Source: Paludisphaera mucosa
GTDB lineage: Bacteria; Planctomycetota; Planctomycetia; Isosphaerales; Isosphaeraceae
Direction of reading: 5' to 3'
Assembly (NCBI RefSeq): GCF_029589435.1
Contig: NZ_JARRAG010000002.1
Span: 2,356,001 to 2,420,000 of the forward strand
Length of the DNA: 64,000 nucleotides
Made by a program: the position numbers and the translations under genes. This document shows positions 39,421 to 52,197 of this stretch, in pieces; position 1 is the stretch's first letter, and the number at the start of each line of letters is the position of its first letter. The notes under the pieces were generated by a model. It ran no database searches. It had not been told where the DNA came from and saw nothing but the letters and a program-made list of their open reading frames with translations.

Positions 39421-41195
39421 CGTCGACGATCACCCTGACCGGCGGCCCGCTGACGCTGGGCTATACGGTCCAGGGGACCGCGGGCGCGCTGCAGACCTTC
39501 ACGTTGAGCGGGGTCGGACTCGGCTACGACATCCACCTCCATTATTCCCATCCCCTCGAAGCCTCGACCGACGGCGTGAACTGGTTCTCGGGCGACCTCA
39601 GAATCCCGGAGACGAATGGGGTCGTCCACGACGCCACGGTCTACTTCCGGATCTCGGCCACGGGATCGGTCGGCCCGATCTCCGGATCGATTTCGGTCGC
39701 GTCCATCTCCGCCACGACCCTGTATGTCAACTACAGCGGGGGCGTCGAGACGGCGACGTCCCTCAGCCCCGAGTCGCTCCCCGACGCCACCGCCGGCTCT
39801 CCCTACAGCCAGCAGCTCGCCGCCTCGGGGGGCTCGGGCTCGGGATACGTGTTCTCGGCCGCCGGCGTGCCGGCCGGGCTGGGCCTAAGCGTCGACGGCC
39901 TTCTTTCGGGAACTCCGACCAATGCCTCGGGATCTCCCGACAGCTTCGTGGTGACCGTCATCGACGGCAACGGCGTCGTCAAGACTTTCAAGTACTCGCT
40001 GGTGACCAAGTCCACCACCATCGCGGGCGATATCAACTCCTCGACGCATCAGGCGTATTACGGCCAGGACGTCGTGCTGACCGCGTCGTTCTCGGCGGAC
40101 GGCTCGGTCCCGATGACCGGCACGGTCGCCTTCTACGACGGCGACACCTTCCTGGGCACCGCGCCGATGGGCCCGACCGGCACCGCCTCGCTCCTCTCCG
40201 TCGCCACCGTCTCGGGGCATGCGGCCCTGGCGACGTCGAATCTCTCGGTGGGGAACCACGTGATCACCGCGATCTACTCGGGGGACGGCTACTACTCGAC
40301 GGCGACCTCTCGGTCGTCGGTGGCGGTCGCGGTCGCACCGGCGACGACGAGCACGACGCTGAAAGCGGTGACCACCGGGGGAGGGACGACTTTGGTGTCG
40401 ACCGTCGTCGTGACGTCTCCCGGCAATCCGCCGTTGTCCGGGACGGTGTCGTTCTACGACGGGAACACCCTGCTCGGGACGTCGACGTTGGTGGACGGGG
40501 TCGCGAGCCTGGCGCTCGGAGTCTCGCCGGCCGGTTCGCACACCTACAGCGCGCTCTTCTCGGGAGGAGGTACGTCCTCGGCCAGCGCGACGTCGGTCGC
40601 CGTGACGACCGGCGGGCCCCAGATCATCGGCCTGAGCCGCTATGGTTTCCACGCCCGATCGACGGTACTGATCCTCTACTTCGGCGCTCCGCTCGACGCC
40701 TCAGGCGCCCAGGACGTGTCGAATTACATCATTACGGACGGTCGCGGGCGCCGGATCGCGGTTTCCTCGGCGACTTACGATCCGGCGACCTTGACGGTCG
40801 CTCTGCGGCCGTCGAGCCGCTTGAACATCCACAACGCCTACGGCCTGACGGTGATCGGCACGGGGTCGGCGGGTTTAAGGGCTGTGTCCGGGGTGCCGCT
40901 GGACGGGGCTGGGAACGGCGGCTCGGGGACCAACTTCGTGACGCGGATCACCTGGACGGCGCTGACGGTTCCGGGGAACCCGCCTGCAATTCCGTACGTG
41001 AACGGTCAGCAGCACGGCCACGCGGGGGGCTTCAAACGGTATGTGGACGCCGTGGTGCGGGCGACCAACGCGGCGGGCCGATCGGTCAAGAAGTCCTTGC
41101 CGGTGCGTCATGCTTCCATGCCCGATGGGCTGATCAAGCCGACCAAGTCTCATGTGGCCACGCCGAAGAACCATTCGGCATCCAGATCGCGCTGA
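39421..41195 (+). pseudogene. Secreted Ig-like repeat protein, 5' truncated by the IS right end
   Basis: About 590 residues remain. An open frame begins at GTG 39408 inside the IS end, but there is no signal peptide. Modules: a beta-sandwich start (TITLTGGPLTLGYTVQGTAG), a putative-Ig/cadherin-like unit (LPDATAGSPYSQQLAASGGSG... LLSGTPTNASG), and two group 3 bacterial Ig-like repeats (VLTASFSADGSVPMTGTVAFYDG and LVSTVVVTSPGNPPLSGTVSFYDG). The C-terminal unit (LILYFGAPLDASGAQDVSNY) is common in planctomycete surface proteins. The protein was probably a large cell-surface or secreted adhesin. Confidence 0.8.
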
Positions 41196-41260
41196 TACGG
41201 TGAGTTTCGATCGAGCTAATTCATGGACTCGGTCCTCCCTTCGCAGGTCGATCATCTGAC

Positions 41261-41819
41261 GTGCCCCCCGGGCATGTGGCCGAGGTCGAGCGGATCTGCG
41301 ACCGTTTCGAGGCCGCCCTGCGGGACGGCGGGCGTCCGCAGATCGAGGACGAGCTCCTCGCCCTGGTCGCGTCCGGCCGCGACCTGCTCCTGAAAGAACC
41401 GGTCGCCCTGGACCTGGCCTACCGACGCCGGGTCGGCGAGACGCCCGGACCGGCCGAGTACCTCGGCCGGTTCCCCGACGACGAATTGGCGGTCCGCGCG
41501 GCCTTCGGAGTCCTGTAATCGGAGACCCGGCCGGGCGAGTCCGCCACGCGCCAAGCGGGCGAGGCTCGGCCGGCGAGCGCCCGGGGCGACCGCGAGTACG
41601 ACGACCCGGCGGACGGCGAGAGCGTCCGCTACTTCGGCGACTACGAGCTGCGGGGCCTGCTCGGGCGCGGCGGGATGGGCGTCGTCTATCGGGCGATGCA
41701 GAGGAGCCTCCACCGCCCGGTCACCCTGACGATTCGCGGGGACGCGACGGACTCGGACGAGCAGCGGCGGCGATTCCGCAAGGAGGCGGAGATCGCCGCC
41801 GGGACATCGGCGAGGTAGA
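41261..41819 (+). pseudogene. N-terminal fragment of a planctomycete-type Ser/Thr protein kinase
   Basis: Opens ICDRFEAALRDGGRPQIEDEL and LAYRRRVGETPGPAEYLGRFPDDE, the standard N-terminal region of these kinases. A TAA at 41516-41518 interrupts the frame. The same frame then continues with YFGDYELRGLLGRGGMGVVYRA, the glycine loop of the kinase domain. The VAIK-type lysine is lost (LTIRGDATD). The frame ends at TAG 41817-41819, just past the point (about 41803) where the DNA switches to histidine kinase sequence. It is a dead fragment. Confidence 0.82.
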
Positions 41820-41892
41820 GTCGTACGACTGGCGGATCGAGCGCGTCACGCTCCCCGACGGGCGCGACGGCGTCGCCTGCTACTTCTACGAC

Positions 41893-43932
41893 TTGAGCGA
41901 GCGGAAGCGGCGGGAAGCCGCCTTACGCGACCGCGAGTTGCAGACCCTGGCCGACAACTCGCCCGACATCCTCACGCAGTTCGACCGCGAGCTGCGCCAC
42001 GTGTTCGTCAACGCCGCCGTTGAGAAGGCCACCGGCCGTTCCCGCGAGTCGTTCCTGGGCAGGACGAACCGCGAGATGGGGATGCCGCCCGATCGCCGCG
42101 ACGCCTGGGACGCCGCCCTTCGGTCCGTATTCGAGACGGGTCGGGGCGTATCGAGCGACTTCTCCTACGAGACGTCGAGCGGCGAACGGCACTACTCCGC
42201 TCGGTTCGTGCCGGAGACGGGCCCGAGCGGCCACGTCGAATTCGTCCTCGGCGTGACTCGGGACGTGACCGACAAGGTGCGGGACGAGTTGGCGTTGCGA
42301 GCCGGCGAGGAGCGGCTGCGCATGGCCCTCAACGCCGCCCGCGCCGGGGCCTGGGCGTGGGAAGCCCCGACCGGCTCGATCGCGTGGTCGCCGGAGAACT
42401 ACGTTCTCTACGGACTCGACCCTGACGCCGGCCCGCCCTCCTATGGGGATTGGGAGGCGCGGATCCATCCGGACGACCGGGACGGGGCAAACGCCGACGT
42501 CCGGGACGCCCTGGAAGGCCGCACCCCCGGGTTCCGATCGGAGTTCCGGGTCGTCGACCCGATCCAGGGCGTCCGATGGCTGCTGGGCCTCGGCCGGGTC
42601 GATTTCGGCCCCGATGGCAAGCCCCTGCGGATGATCGGCATCAACCTCGACGTCACCGACCGCAAGCGCTTCGAGCAGGCGATGGCCGACCAGGATCGAC
42701 GCAAGAACGAGTTCCTGGCCACCCTCGCCCACGAGCTGCGGAACCCCCTGGCCCCCATCCGCACCGGGCTACAGGTGCTGAAGCTGGCGCCGCCGAACAG
42801 CCCTATGATCCCCGAGACCCGCGTGATGATGGAGCGGCAGCTCGGCCACATGGTGCGGCTCATCGACGACCTGCTCGACGTCTCGCGGATCAGCCGGGGC
42901 AGGGTCGAGCTGAAGCGGGAACGCGTCCGGATTCGCTCGGCGATCGAGCACGCCCTGGAGGTCAGCCGCCCGCTGATCGACGCGGCCGGGCACCAGCTGA
43001 CCATCGCTTATCCCGACGATTCGGTCTACGTCGACGGCGACCTCACCCGCCTGACCCAGGTCGTCGGCAACGTGCTCAACAACGCGGCCAAGTACACGCC
43101 CGACGGGGGCCGCATCGAGCTCTCGTCGGGGGTCGAGGCGGGCCGGGTCGTGATCCGCGTGGCCGACGACGGCGCCGGCATCACCGCCGAGATGCTCGTC
43201 GGCGTCTTCGACCTGTTCGCCCAGGTCGACCAGACGCTCGACTGGGCCCAGGGAGGCTTGGGCATCGGCCTCTCGCTCGTCAAGAAGATCCTCGAGTTGC
43301 ACGGCGGGACGATAGAGGCCGCGAGCCCCGGCCTGGGCCTCGGCAGCACGTTCACCATCAGGCTGCCCCTGGCGACCGTGCCGAAGGCAGTCGACGCCCC
43401 CGCTCCCGGGGAGAGCCAGGCTGCGGGCCCGTCCGAGACGTCGAGCCTCCGCGTCCTGGTCGTCGACGACAGCCTTGACGGCGCGCAGAGCCTGGCGATG
43501 CTCGTCAGGATGTGGGGCCACACGCCGCAGACGGCCCACGACGGCTCTGGGGCCATCGCTGCGGCCGCCGACCACCGCCCCGAGCTCGTCTTCCTCGACA
43601 TCGGCCTGCCCGGCATGGACGGCTACGAGGTCTGTCGTCGTCTTCGCTCGGACCCCAAACACTCTGGCGCGACCTTCGTGGCCCTCACGGGCTGGGGCTC
43701 CGAGGCGGAAAAGCGGCGCGTCCGAGACGCCGGCCTCGACCACCACCTGGTCAAGCCGATCGACCCCGACTTGATCAGGGAGGTTGAAGAAGGCCGAGGC
43801 CGAGCGGAGATGAATGGCCGGAGCGGGCGAAAGACTTCGCAACTGGGCGGTCCTCCCGGCGAGCGCGGTGGGACGATGCGAGGCCTCGGGGAGGCCCGGT
43901 GGCACTTCCGAAGTTGCATCCTCGCAACGTAA
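41893..43932 (+). CDS. Hybrid histidine kinase with PAS domains, N-terminally truncated
   Basis: 679 residues from the TTG at 41893; the same frame extends upstream to about 41803 (DIGEVESYDWRIERVTLPDG), the end of a PAS/PAC domain, so the real N-terminus is lost. Domains: PAS 1 (LQTLADNSPDILTQFD), PAS 2 (AWAWEAPTGSIAWSPENY), HisKA (KNEFLATLAHELRNPLAPIR), HATPase_c (NVLNNAAKYTPDGG, VADDGAGIT) and a C-terminal receiver (LRVLVVDDSLDG, VFLDIGLPGMDGYEV, KPID). The tail after EVEEGRGR looks unrelated to receiver sequence. With a weak start codon and a missing sensor, expression is doubtful. Confidence 0.82.
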   Translation: MSERKRREAALRDRELQTLADNSPDILTQFDRELRHVFVNAAVEKATGRSRESFLGRTNREMGMPPDRRDAWDAALRSVFETGRGVSSDFSYETSSGERHYSARFVPETGPSGHVEFVLGVTRDVTDKVRDELALRAGEERLRMALNAARAGAWAWEAPTGSIAWSPENYVLYGLDPDAGPPSYGDWEARIHPDDRDGANADVRDALEGRTPGFRSEFRVVDPIQGVRWLLGLGRVDFGPDGKPLRMIGINLDVTDRKRFEQAMADQDRRKNEFLATLAHELRNPLAPIRTGLQVLKLAPPNSPMIPETRVMMERQLGHMVRLIDDLLDVSRISRGRVELKRERVRIRSAIEHALEVSRPLIDAAGHQLTIAYPDDSVYVDGDLTRLTQVVGNVLNNAAKYTPDGGRIELSSGVEAGRVVIRVADDGAGITAEMLVGVFDLFAQVDQTLDWAQGGLGIGLSLVKKILELHGGTIEAASPGLGLGSTFTIRLPLATVPKAVDAPAPGESQAAGPSETSSLRVLVVDDSLDGAQSLAMLVRMWGHTPQTAHDGSGAIAAAADHRPELVFLDIGLPGMDGYEVCRRLRSDPKHSGATFVALTGWGSEAEKRRVRDAGLDHHLVKPIDPDLIREVEEGRGRAEMNGRSGRKTSQLGGPPGERGGTMRGLGEARWHFRSCILAT

Positions 43933-44125
43933 CCGGACGCCTGCGATCTCGCGTCATGAAGGGCGTCGAGGAGATCGTCGCGATCCTCGATCTGCGAAGT
44001 CACGGGTGAGAAGTCTTCGAGAAAGCTTCCTGGACGAATCAGGACTTTCGGAAGCACTCCGAATGGCAGGTGATCGGAGACGACGCGCGGTCGTTCCCCG
44101 CTTCCGCGAGGGCCGCCGAAGCCAC

Positions 44126-45072
44126 TCAAGCCGACTTCCTGCGAACGATCATCGTGATCTCGTTGCCGCTGTCATTGTGGCTGACCTCGTCGATGAACGC
44201 TCGGATCAGGATCATCCCGCGGCCGCCGATCCGGGTCAGGCTCTCGGGGTCGAACGGGGCGTCGAGGCCCGCAGTGTCGAACCCGGGCCCTTCGTCGCGG
44301 ATCCGGAATGTCGCGGATCCGCGATCGATCTCCGCGGTGACGTGGATGCGACGGTCCCGATACGGCGGGACGTCGCGCCTGGCGTCCGCCAGTTCGTGGA
44401 AGATCCGCTCGTCCTCCTGACGCAGGTCGGACGAGACCTCGAGGTTGCCGTGGAACATCGCGTTGCTGAGCGCCTCCTGAAGTGCGACGCCGACCCTCGT
44501 CCGTCTGCCGCCGTCGCACACTCCCATGCCGGCCAGATCCTCCTGGAGCGAGCCGATCAACGTCGAGATCAAATTCCCGTCGTTGGCGAGCCGCCACGAG
44601 GTGACGCTCCGTTCCACGCAGCGGAGCAGCTGCACGCCTCGATCGCTGCGGGCCGCCGCGGCCAGCACCGAGTCGATCGTGCCGGCGAGCTCGGCCGCGA
44701 GCGACTTCTTGGGCACGTAGTGGGTCGCCCCCGCCCGGAGGGCCCGGTACGCGACATCCTCGCTGCCGTAGGCCGTCATCAGGACGACCGGTAGGTCGGG
44801 ATGGACGCGTCGGATCTCCTTGACGAGCTCGAGCCCGTCCATGCCCGGCATCTGGATGTCGGTGACCACGACGCTCGGCTTGGAGCCTGCGATCAGCTTC
44901 AGGGCCTCCCCGCCGTCGTTCGCGACGACGGGGCGGAGCCCGGGGTTCCTGGCGACGATCGCGGCGACGAGGCGGCGGTCGACGGGCGAGTCGTCCACGA
45001 TCAGGACCGTCAGGACTCGGGCCGCGGGATCCGCCGAGGCTTCGATCGTCGATGCGGCTTGCGGGGCTTCGA

Positions 45073-45082
<10 letters not shown>
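44126..45082 (-). CDS. Receiver domain fused to RsbW-like HATPase (anti-sigma/serine-kinase type)
   Basis: 318 residues from ATG at 45080-45082, with AAGGAG just upstream. The receiver (about 20-140) has LIVDDSPVDRRLV, phosphoacceptor Asp in VVVTDIQMPGMDG, the Thr in VLMTAYGSED and Lys in YVPKKSLAAE. The C-terminal part is HATPase_c_2: GVALQEALSNAMFHGNLE (N box), FRIRDEGPGFD (G1 box) and GGRGMILIRAFIDEV (G2 box). Such ATPases usually phosphorylate an anti-anti-sigma factor. No STAS or sigma gene is adjacent. It overlaps the end of the upstream hybrid kinase by 10 bases, which suggests that this kinase phosphorylates it. A PP2C gene lies nearby. Confidence 0.9.
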
Positions 45083-48210
<3,128 letters not shown>

Positions 48211-48382
48211 GTTAATGATTGAATCACTCGAGTTCTCGCGGATGGGCCTGTGAAGCGTACGGCGAAGCCGTCGTGGATGGGGGGGTGTTTGAAGCCGGAA
48301 GAGAGGCGGGAGCCAGAACCCACCATAAGGGACCATCGTGCGGAGCCCGCGTCTCCGCGAGGCGGACCGTCTCGTGTTCGTC

Positions 48383-49012
48383 TTACCTGGGGGGGCTTTG
48401 TGGCGTGAACGTTCCGCCGCGCTCCTCGATTCGACGACCGCCCAGCGGGCAGCCGAAGACCGGGCCGTCCCGACATCGGACCCGAACGCCGATCGCCGAC
48501 TCGGCCGCCTCCGCGGACCAATCGTTGGGCCCTTCGACGCCGCGCCCCCGCGTGATCCCCCCGCTGAACGCGAGCCGGCCGCCCGCATCGAAGACGAGGA
48601 CGTGGCCCGAGGTCGCCGCGCCGAAGCGGCGTGCCTCGGCCCCTCCGGGGTCGAGCTGCACCGCGACGCCCGGCATCGATTCCGCCTTCGACCAGGCCGC
48701 GGACCTCGCCCAGCCGTCGCCCGCTCCTTCCGGTCGGAAGAAGAGCACCCGAATCGACGCCGCCCCTTTGCATCCGCCTGCGAGGCGTTCCAGCTCGATG
48801 AGGCTCGCCAGGGTGCACGGACATCGCGGGTGCGCGAACATCAGCACATTGGGCCGCGAGCCGTCCCTCGCCAACCCGCTTCCGGCCGGCCAGGCGTCCG
48901 GAGGCGGCCCGGCGGCCCCGGGGGCGGACTCGTAGCGGCATAGCAGGCCGAACCCCGAGGCCACCGCGACGCCCCAGGAAACCGTCGCGACCATCCCGAG
49001 CGACATCTTCAT
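48383..49012 (-). CDS. RedB-like thioredoxin-fold protein, exported or membrane-anchored
   Basis: 209 residues. An N-terminal hydrophobic segment (LGMVATVSWGVAVASGFGLL) is followed by NVLMFAHPRCPCTLASLIELERL, in which the Cys-Pro-Cys motif sits at a thioredoxin-like active site. Later come VRVLFFRPEGAG and HVLVFDAGGRLAFSGGITRGRG. The pattern fits RedB proteins known from myxobacterial and planctomycete genomes; the reaction is unknown. It lies between the PP2C gene and the hybrid kinase on the same strand, with a 172-bp gap before the kinase. Confidence 0.75.
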   Translation of the reverse strand: MKMSLGMVATVSWGVAVASGFGLLCRYESAPGAAGPPPDAWPAGSGLARDGSRPNVLMFAHPRCPCTLASLIELERLAGGCKGAASIRVLFFRPEGAGDGWARSAAWSKAESMPGVAVQLDPGGAEARRFGAATSGHVLVFDAGGRLAFSGGITRGRGVEGPNDWSAEAAESAIGVRVRCRDGPVFGCPLGGRRIEERGGTFTPQSPPR

Positions 49013-49065
49013 GCCATTCCTCCCTCGCAGAGGACGCGAGCCCTCGGCATCGAGGGCTCAGGCGA

Positions 49066-49920
49066 TCAGCTCGAGACCTGGGCCACCATGACGGTCACGT
49101 CGTCGGCGATCCGATCGTCGTGTTCGGCCAAGGCCAAGGCGTCGTCGACGAGTCGCTGGGGGCTCCTGTCGTCCCGGGTCGACGTCAAGGCGGCGAGTCC
49201 CTCGAGACCGTAGCCCCAGCGGCCCCACCGGATCGACTCGACGCCGTCGCTGTAGAGGACGAGTCGGTCGCCGTCGGCGAGCTCGACCTCGCCCTGTGCA
49301 TAGCTCGCCGGAAAGACGCCCAGCAACGGGCCGCCGCCGTCGGTCAGGAGGATGGGCGGCCGGCCGGGCCGGAGCAACAATGCTGGCGGGTGCCCCCCCT
49401 GGCAGTAGGTCCATGTGCGTCGGGCCGAATCGAACACGCCGTAGACCATCGTCAAGAACGGCGATCCCGGGAAATCCGCGGCGATCATAGCGTCGTTCAG
49501 TGAGTTCAACACGTGGTCGGGCGTGATGATTTCGTAGTCCGTCCCCGCGATCCGCTTGGTGCGCAGCGCCTGCATGGCGTAGACGCTCAGCAGGGCCGCG
49601 GCGACTCCGTGGCCCATCACGTCGCCCAGGCAAGCCCCGAGCCGCTCTCGATCGAGACGAAAAGCGCCGTAGAAGTCGCCGGCGACGTGCAGGGAGGGCC
49701 GGACGGCCGCGCCGAGCTCGAGGCCCGGCGCGCTCGGCAGGGGGCGTGGGAGCAGGCTGCGCTGGACCTGCTCGGCGAGCCGCAGGTCCGCGATCAGCCG
49801 ATCGCGCTCCCGACGTAGCTCAAGGGCGCGGGCCCGCACTACGCGTTCCCGCCGTTGCGAGGCCTCGAACCGAGCCTTCCACGGGCCGGAGGGGTTATGG
49901 GTCGGAGTACTGGTCGCCAT
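49066..49920 (-). CDS. PP2C-type Ser/Thr phosphatase, SpoIIE/RsbU family
   Basis: 284 residues from ATG at 49918-49920, preceded by GGAGAAG. An ATG 7 codons earlier is possible. An N-terminal coiled coil (RERVVRARALELRRERDRLI) leads into a linker, LRLAEQVQRSLLP, typical of RsbU-like proteins. The phosphatase domain shows VAGDFYGAFRL (metal Asp), CLGDVMGHGVAAALLSVYAM, DRLVLYSDGVESIR and ADDVTVMVAQV. It would dephosphorylate an anti-anti-sigma factor, the opposite reaction to that of the RsbW-like ATPase downstream. Confidence 0.9.
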   Translation of the reverse strand: MATSTPTHNPSGPWKARFEASQRRERVVRARALELRRERDRLIADLRLAEQVQRSLLPRPLPSAPGLELGAAVRPSLHVAGDFYGAFRLDRERLGACLGDVMGHGVAAALLSVYAMQALRTKRIAGTDYEIITPDHVLNSLNDAMIAADFPGSPFLTMVYGVFDSARRTWTYCQGGHPPALLLRPGRPPILLTDGGGPLLGVFPASYAQGEVELADGDRLVLYSDGVESIRWGRWGYGLEGLAALTSTRDDRSPQRLVDDALALAEHDDRIADDVTVMVAQVSS

Positions 49921-50697
49921 CCGAGGCACTTCTCCCTTCATAGGTCGTCGCGATTCGACGTGGACACACCCGGAATGCGCATCGAGATCGACGGCCCGAC
50001 GACATGCTGGTGGGCTCGCCACCCGCGGCCCCCTTCCTCAACCCTAGTACACGCAGGCGAGTCGTCGACGTAACTGAGGGCCGGAGCCCGAGAATTCGTC
50101 CCGGAGATCCGGGTAGGCCCCCGTCTCGGGCGACTTCCGGTAATTGTCGTGGGAGTTCGTCGTCCATCGTGCGATCCTCACGCGGTCGGATGGCCCACTA
50201 TTCGGGCGCAATCATCGGCGACGCCTGCCTTGATTCGTTCTCGAAAACGAGTGCGGCGGCGAACGGCGTACGTTCGACGAGAGGAAGCCGGAATCGAGGC
50301 AATAACTTCGGCGTGCGACTCTCCGGGGCTTCCGGCGAAGGTGCCGAGCGCCGATCGGCGTGCAACACCCGCATCATGGGGGGGGCGGCCCTACGGCTGG
50401 CGGCATGTCGCAAGGAGCCGGTCGGACCAGTCGAGCCCCGACTCGAGCGACCCTATTCGGTTTGAATTCGGCCGCGCCGTTCCGTGTCTGTCCGAGTCCG
50501 TTCCCGGCTGAGCGAAGGTTGGGTTCGTGACCTAGAGTTGAGCTGGGCGCCTCTCGGCGTTCGACGGGGCTGTCCCGGCCGAAACGGACTCGTCCCAAAA
50601 GGGTGGACCGACCGGATCACCTTGATTAGGTCGTCGGGACTCGCTCCGACCCGGCGGATCGCGAGGATCTCCGAAACTCACAGGAGGAGGACTCGAG
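49921..50697. other. 0.78-kb intergenic region between divergent genes
   Basis: Lies between the minus-strand phosphatase and the plus-strand adaptor gene. Small open frames on both strands have no recognised domains. It should hold promoters for both sides, but no clear -35/-10 pair was found. A strong ribosome site (GGAGGAGG, about 50681-50688) stands before the adaptor ATG. Confidence 0.55.
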
Positions 50698-52197
50698 ATG
50701 GCGAGGACGAGCGGCGATGAGTTGGTGACGCCTAAGCTCTTGGATGCCGTACGAGAGTCGACGGCGGCCAATTGTCGCGCATGGGCCGGGCTCGCTCGAG
50801 AGATTCCGCGTTGGTGCTTTCGAGCCGTCGTCATGAATTCCTGGCTCAGCTTCACAGTGGTCGTCTCCGGCGTGATGGGCCTGGCAATCGTGATCACCAT
50901 CGTGCTGCCGGGGTACACCTGGCCCTCCAGCCGACTCTACACCTCCAAGTTCGGATACGGCTCGATGTTGCGGAAGTTGAAACGGCCCTTTCCAGTGCCG
51001 GCGACGCGGGCCACCTCCCGGATGCTCCATCACAAAGCGCTCGGCGAAGGGTTGGTGCGGTCGGAGCCGGTGGTCGTCCCGATCGTGCCCATGGGCACCA
51101 TCATCAAGGTGTATGTCGAACAGGGTGACCACGTGACGAAGGGTCAGCTCATCGCCGAGGTCGATCCGACGAAGGCGACCATCAAGGTCGAAGCCGCGAA
51201 GGCGGCGTTGGAGACCGCCAAGGCCGAGCTTGAGCGAGTCAAGATCGGCTCGGCGTACGTCTTGACCTACGAGCGGCCCAAGCTGGATCAGATCCGGATG
51301 GCCAATGCGAAGAAGCAGGGCGGGCTGAAACGGCAACTGATCGACATGAACACCCCGCTGATCCACAAGGGCTATGTCGCGAAATCGGAGATGCTACTCC
51401 TCCAGATCGAGCTCGCCAAATCGGAGCTCGATCAGGAGGAGGCCGCCTTCAACCTCTCGATGTCGACCGAAGGTGTGAAGGAGAGCGTCACCATCGCGGA
51501 ATCGGCCATGCGAGAGGCGGACCTCGCCCTCCAGCACCGGCTCACCGAACTCAAGGAATACAAGGTCCACAGCATCGCGGACGGCTTGATCGAGCGGTGC
51601 CTGGTCCATGAGGGGGAATACAACCAGGATCCTGGAAAACCAGCATTCCTGATCGCTTCGGATTCCTGGTTCGAGGGGAACTTCGATCAGATGGCGTTCG
51701 ACCGGGTCCACGTCGGCGACGAGGCCAAGGTCAGGCTCGAAGCATATCCCGATCAGTTCCTCCCCGGCAGGGTGATCTGGGTCAACCCGTTCGTCAACTA
51801 CGATCTGGGCGGCCCCGAATCCACCCGACCCATCCGGCCCATGGGGACCGGCGCGCCCGAGTGGCCCGCGACGTTCTCCGCTCGGATCAAGCTGGACGCC
51901 CCGTCGTCTCCGGTCGTCCCGGGGATGACAGGTTTCTGCATCCTGCAGAGCCAGGCCGATGTCGCATGCCTGCCTCGCGAGGCCGTCTCCGCCATCACCG
52001 CGGGGAAGGGCATCGTTTACGTAATTAAAGGCGACGGATTCGTGCCGCGAGAAGTGACGCTCGGCCTGGTCGACGGGGACTGGATCCAGATCCGCGATGG
52101 CCTCGGCCCCTCCGAGGACGTCATCCTCGACGGCTATCAGGTGCTCGAGCCCAACGACAAGATCAAAGTCGTCCCAGGGCCGGAAGGGGCGGGCTGA
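50698..52197 (+). CDS. HlyD-family membrane-fusion/adaptor protein
   Basis: 499 residues, ATG at 50698 with GGAGGAGG upstream. A single membrane helix at about residues 48-72 (LSFTVVVSGVMGLAIVITIV) precedes a biotinyl-lipoyl/barrel-sandwich half (VVVPIVPMGTIIKVYVEQGD, KGQLIAEVDPTKAT), a long coiled-coil hairpin (about 165-300) and the second half (LIERCLVHEGEYNQ, FLIASDSW). The C-terminal beta barrel has VRLEAYPDQFLPGRVIWVNP and VVPGMTGFCILQS. Such proteins bridge inner and outer membrane in export of proteins or polysaccharides, like the periplasmic part of Alg44. It is coupled to the next gene by a TGATG-type overlap. No transporter ATPase or RND pump is adjacent. Confidence 0.88.
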   Translation: MARTSGDELVTPKLLDAVRESTAANCRAWAGLAREIPRWCFRAVVMNSWLSFTVVVSGVMGLAIVITIVLPGYTWPSSRLYTSKFGYGSMLRKLKRPFPVPATRATSRMLHHKALGEGLVRSEPVVVPIVPMGTIIKVYVEQGDHVTKGQLIAEVDPTKATIKVEAAKAALETAKAELERVKIGSAYVLTYERPKLDQIRMANAKKQGGLKRQLIDMNTPLIHKGYVAKSEMLLLQIELAKSELDQEEAAFNLSMSTEGVKESVTIAESAMREADLALQHRLTELKEYKVHSIADGLIERCLVHEGEYNQDPGKPAFLIASDSWFEGNFDQMAFDRVHVGDEAKVRLEAYPDQFLPGRVIWVNPFVNYDLGGPESTRPIRPMGTGAPEWPATFSARIKLDAPSSPVVPGMTGFCILQSQADVACLPREAVSAITAGKGIVYVIKGDGFVPREVTLGLVDGDWIQIRDGLGPSEDVILDGYQVLEPNDKIKVVPGPEGAG

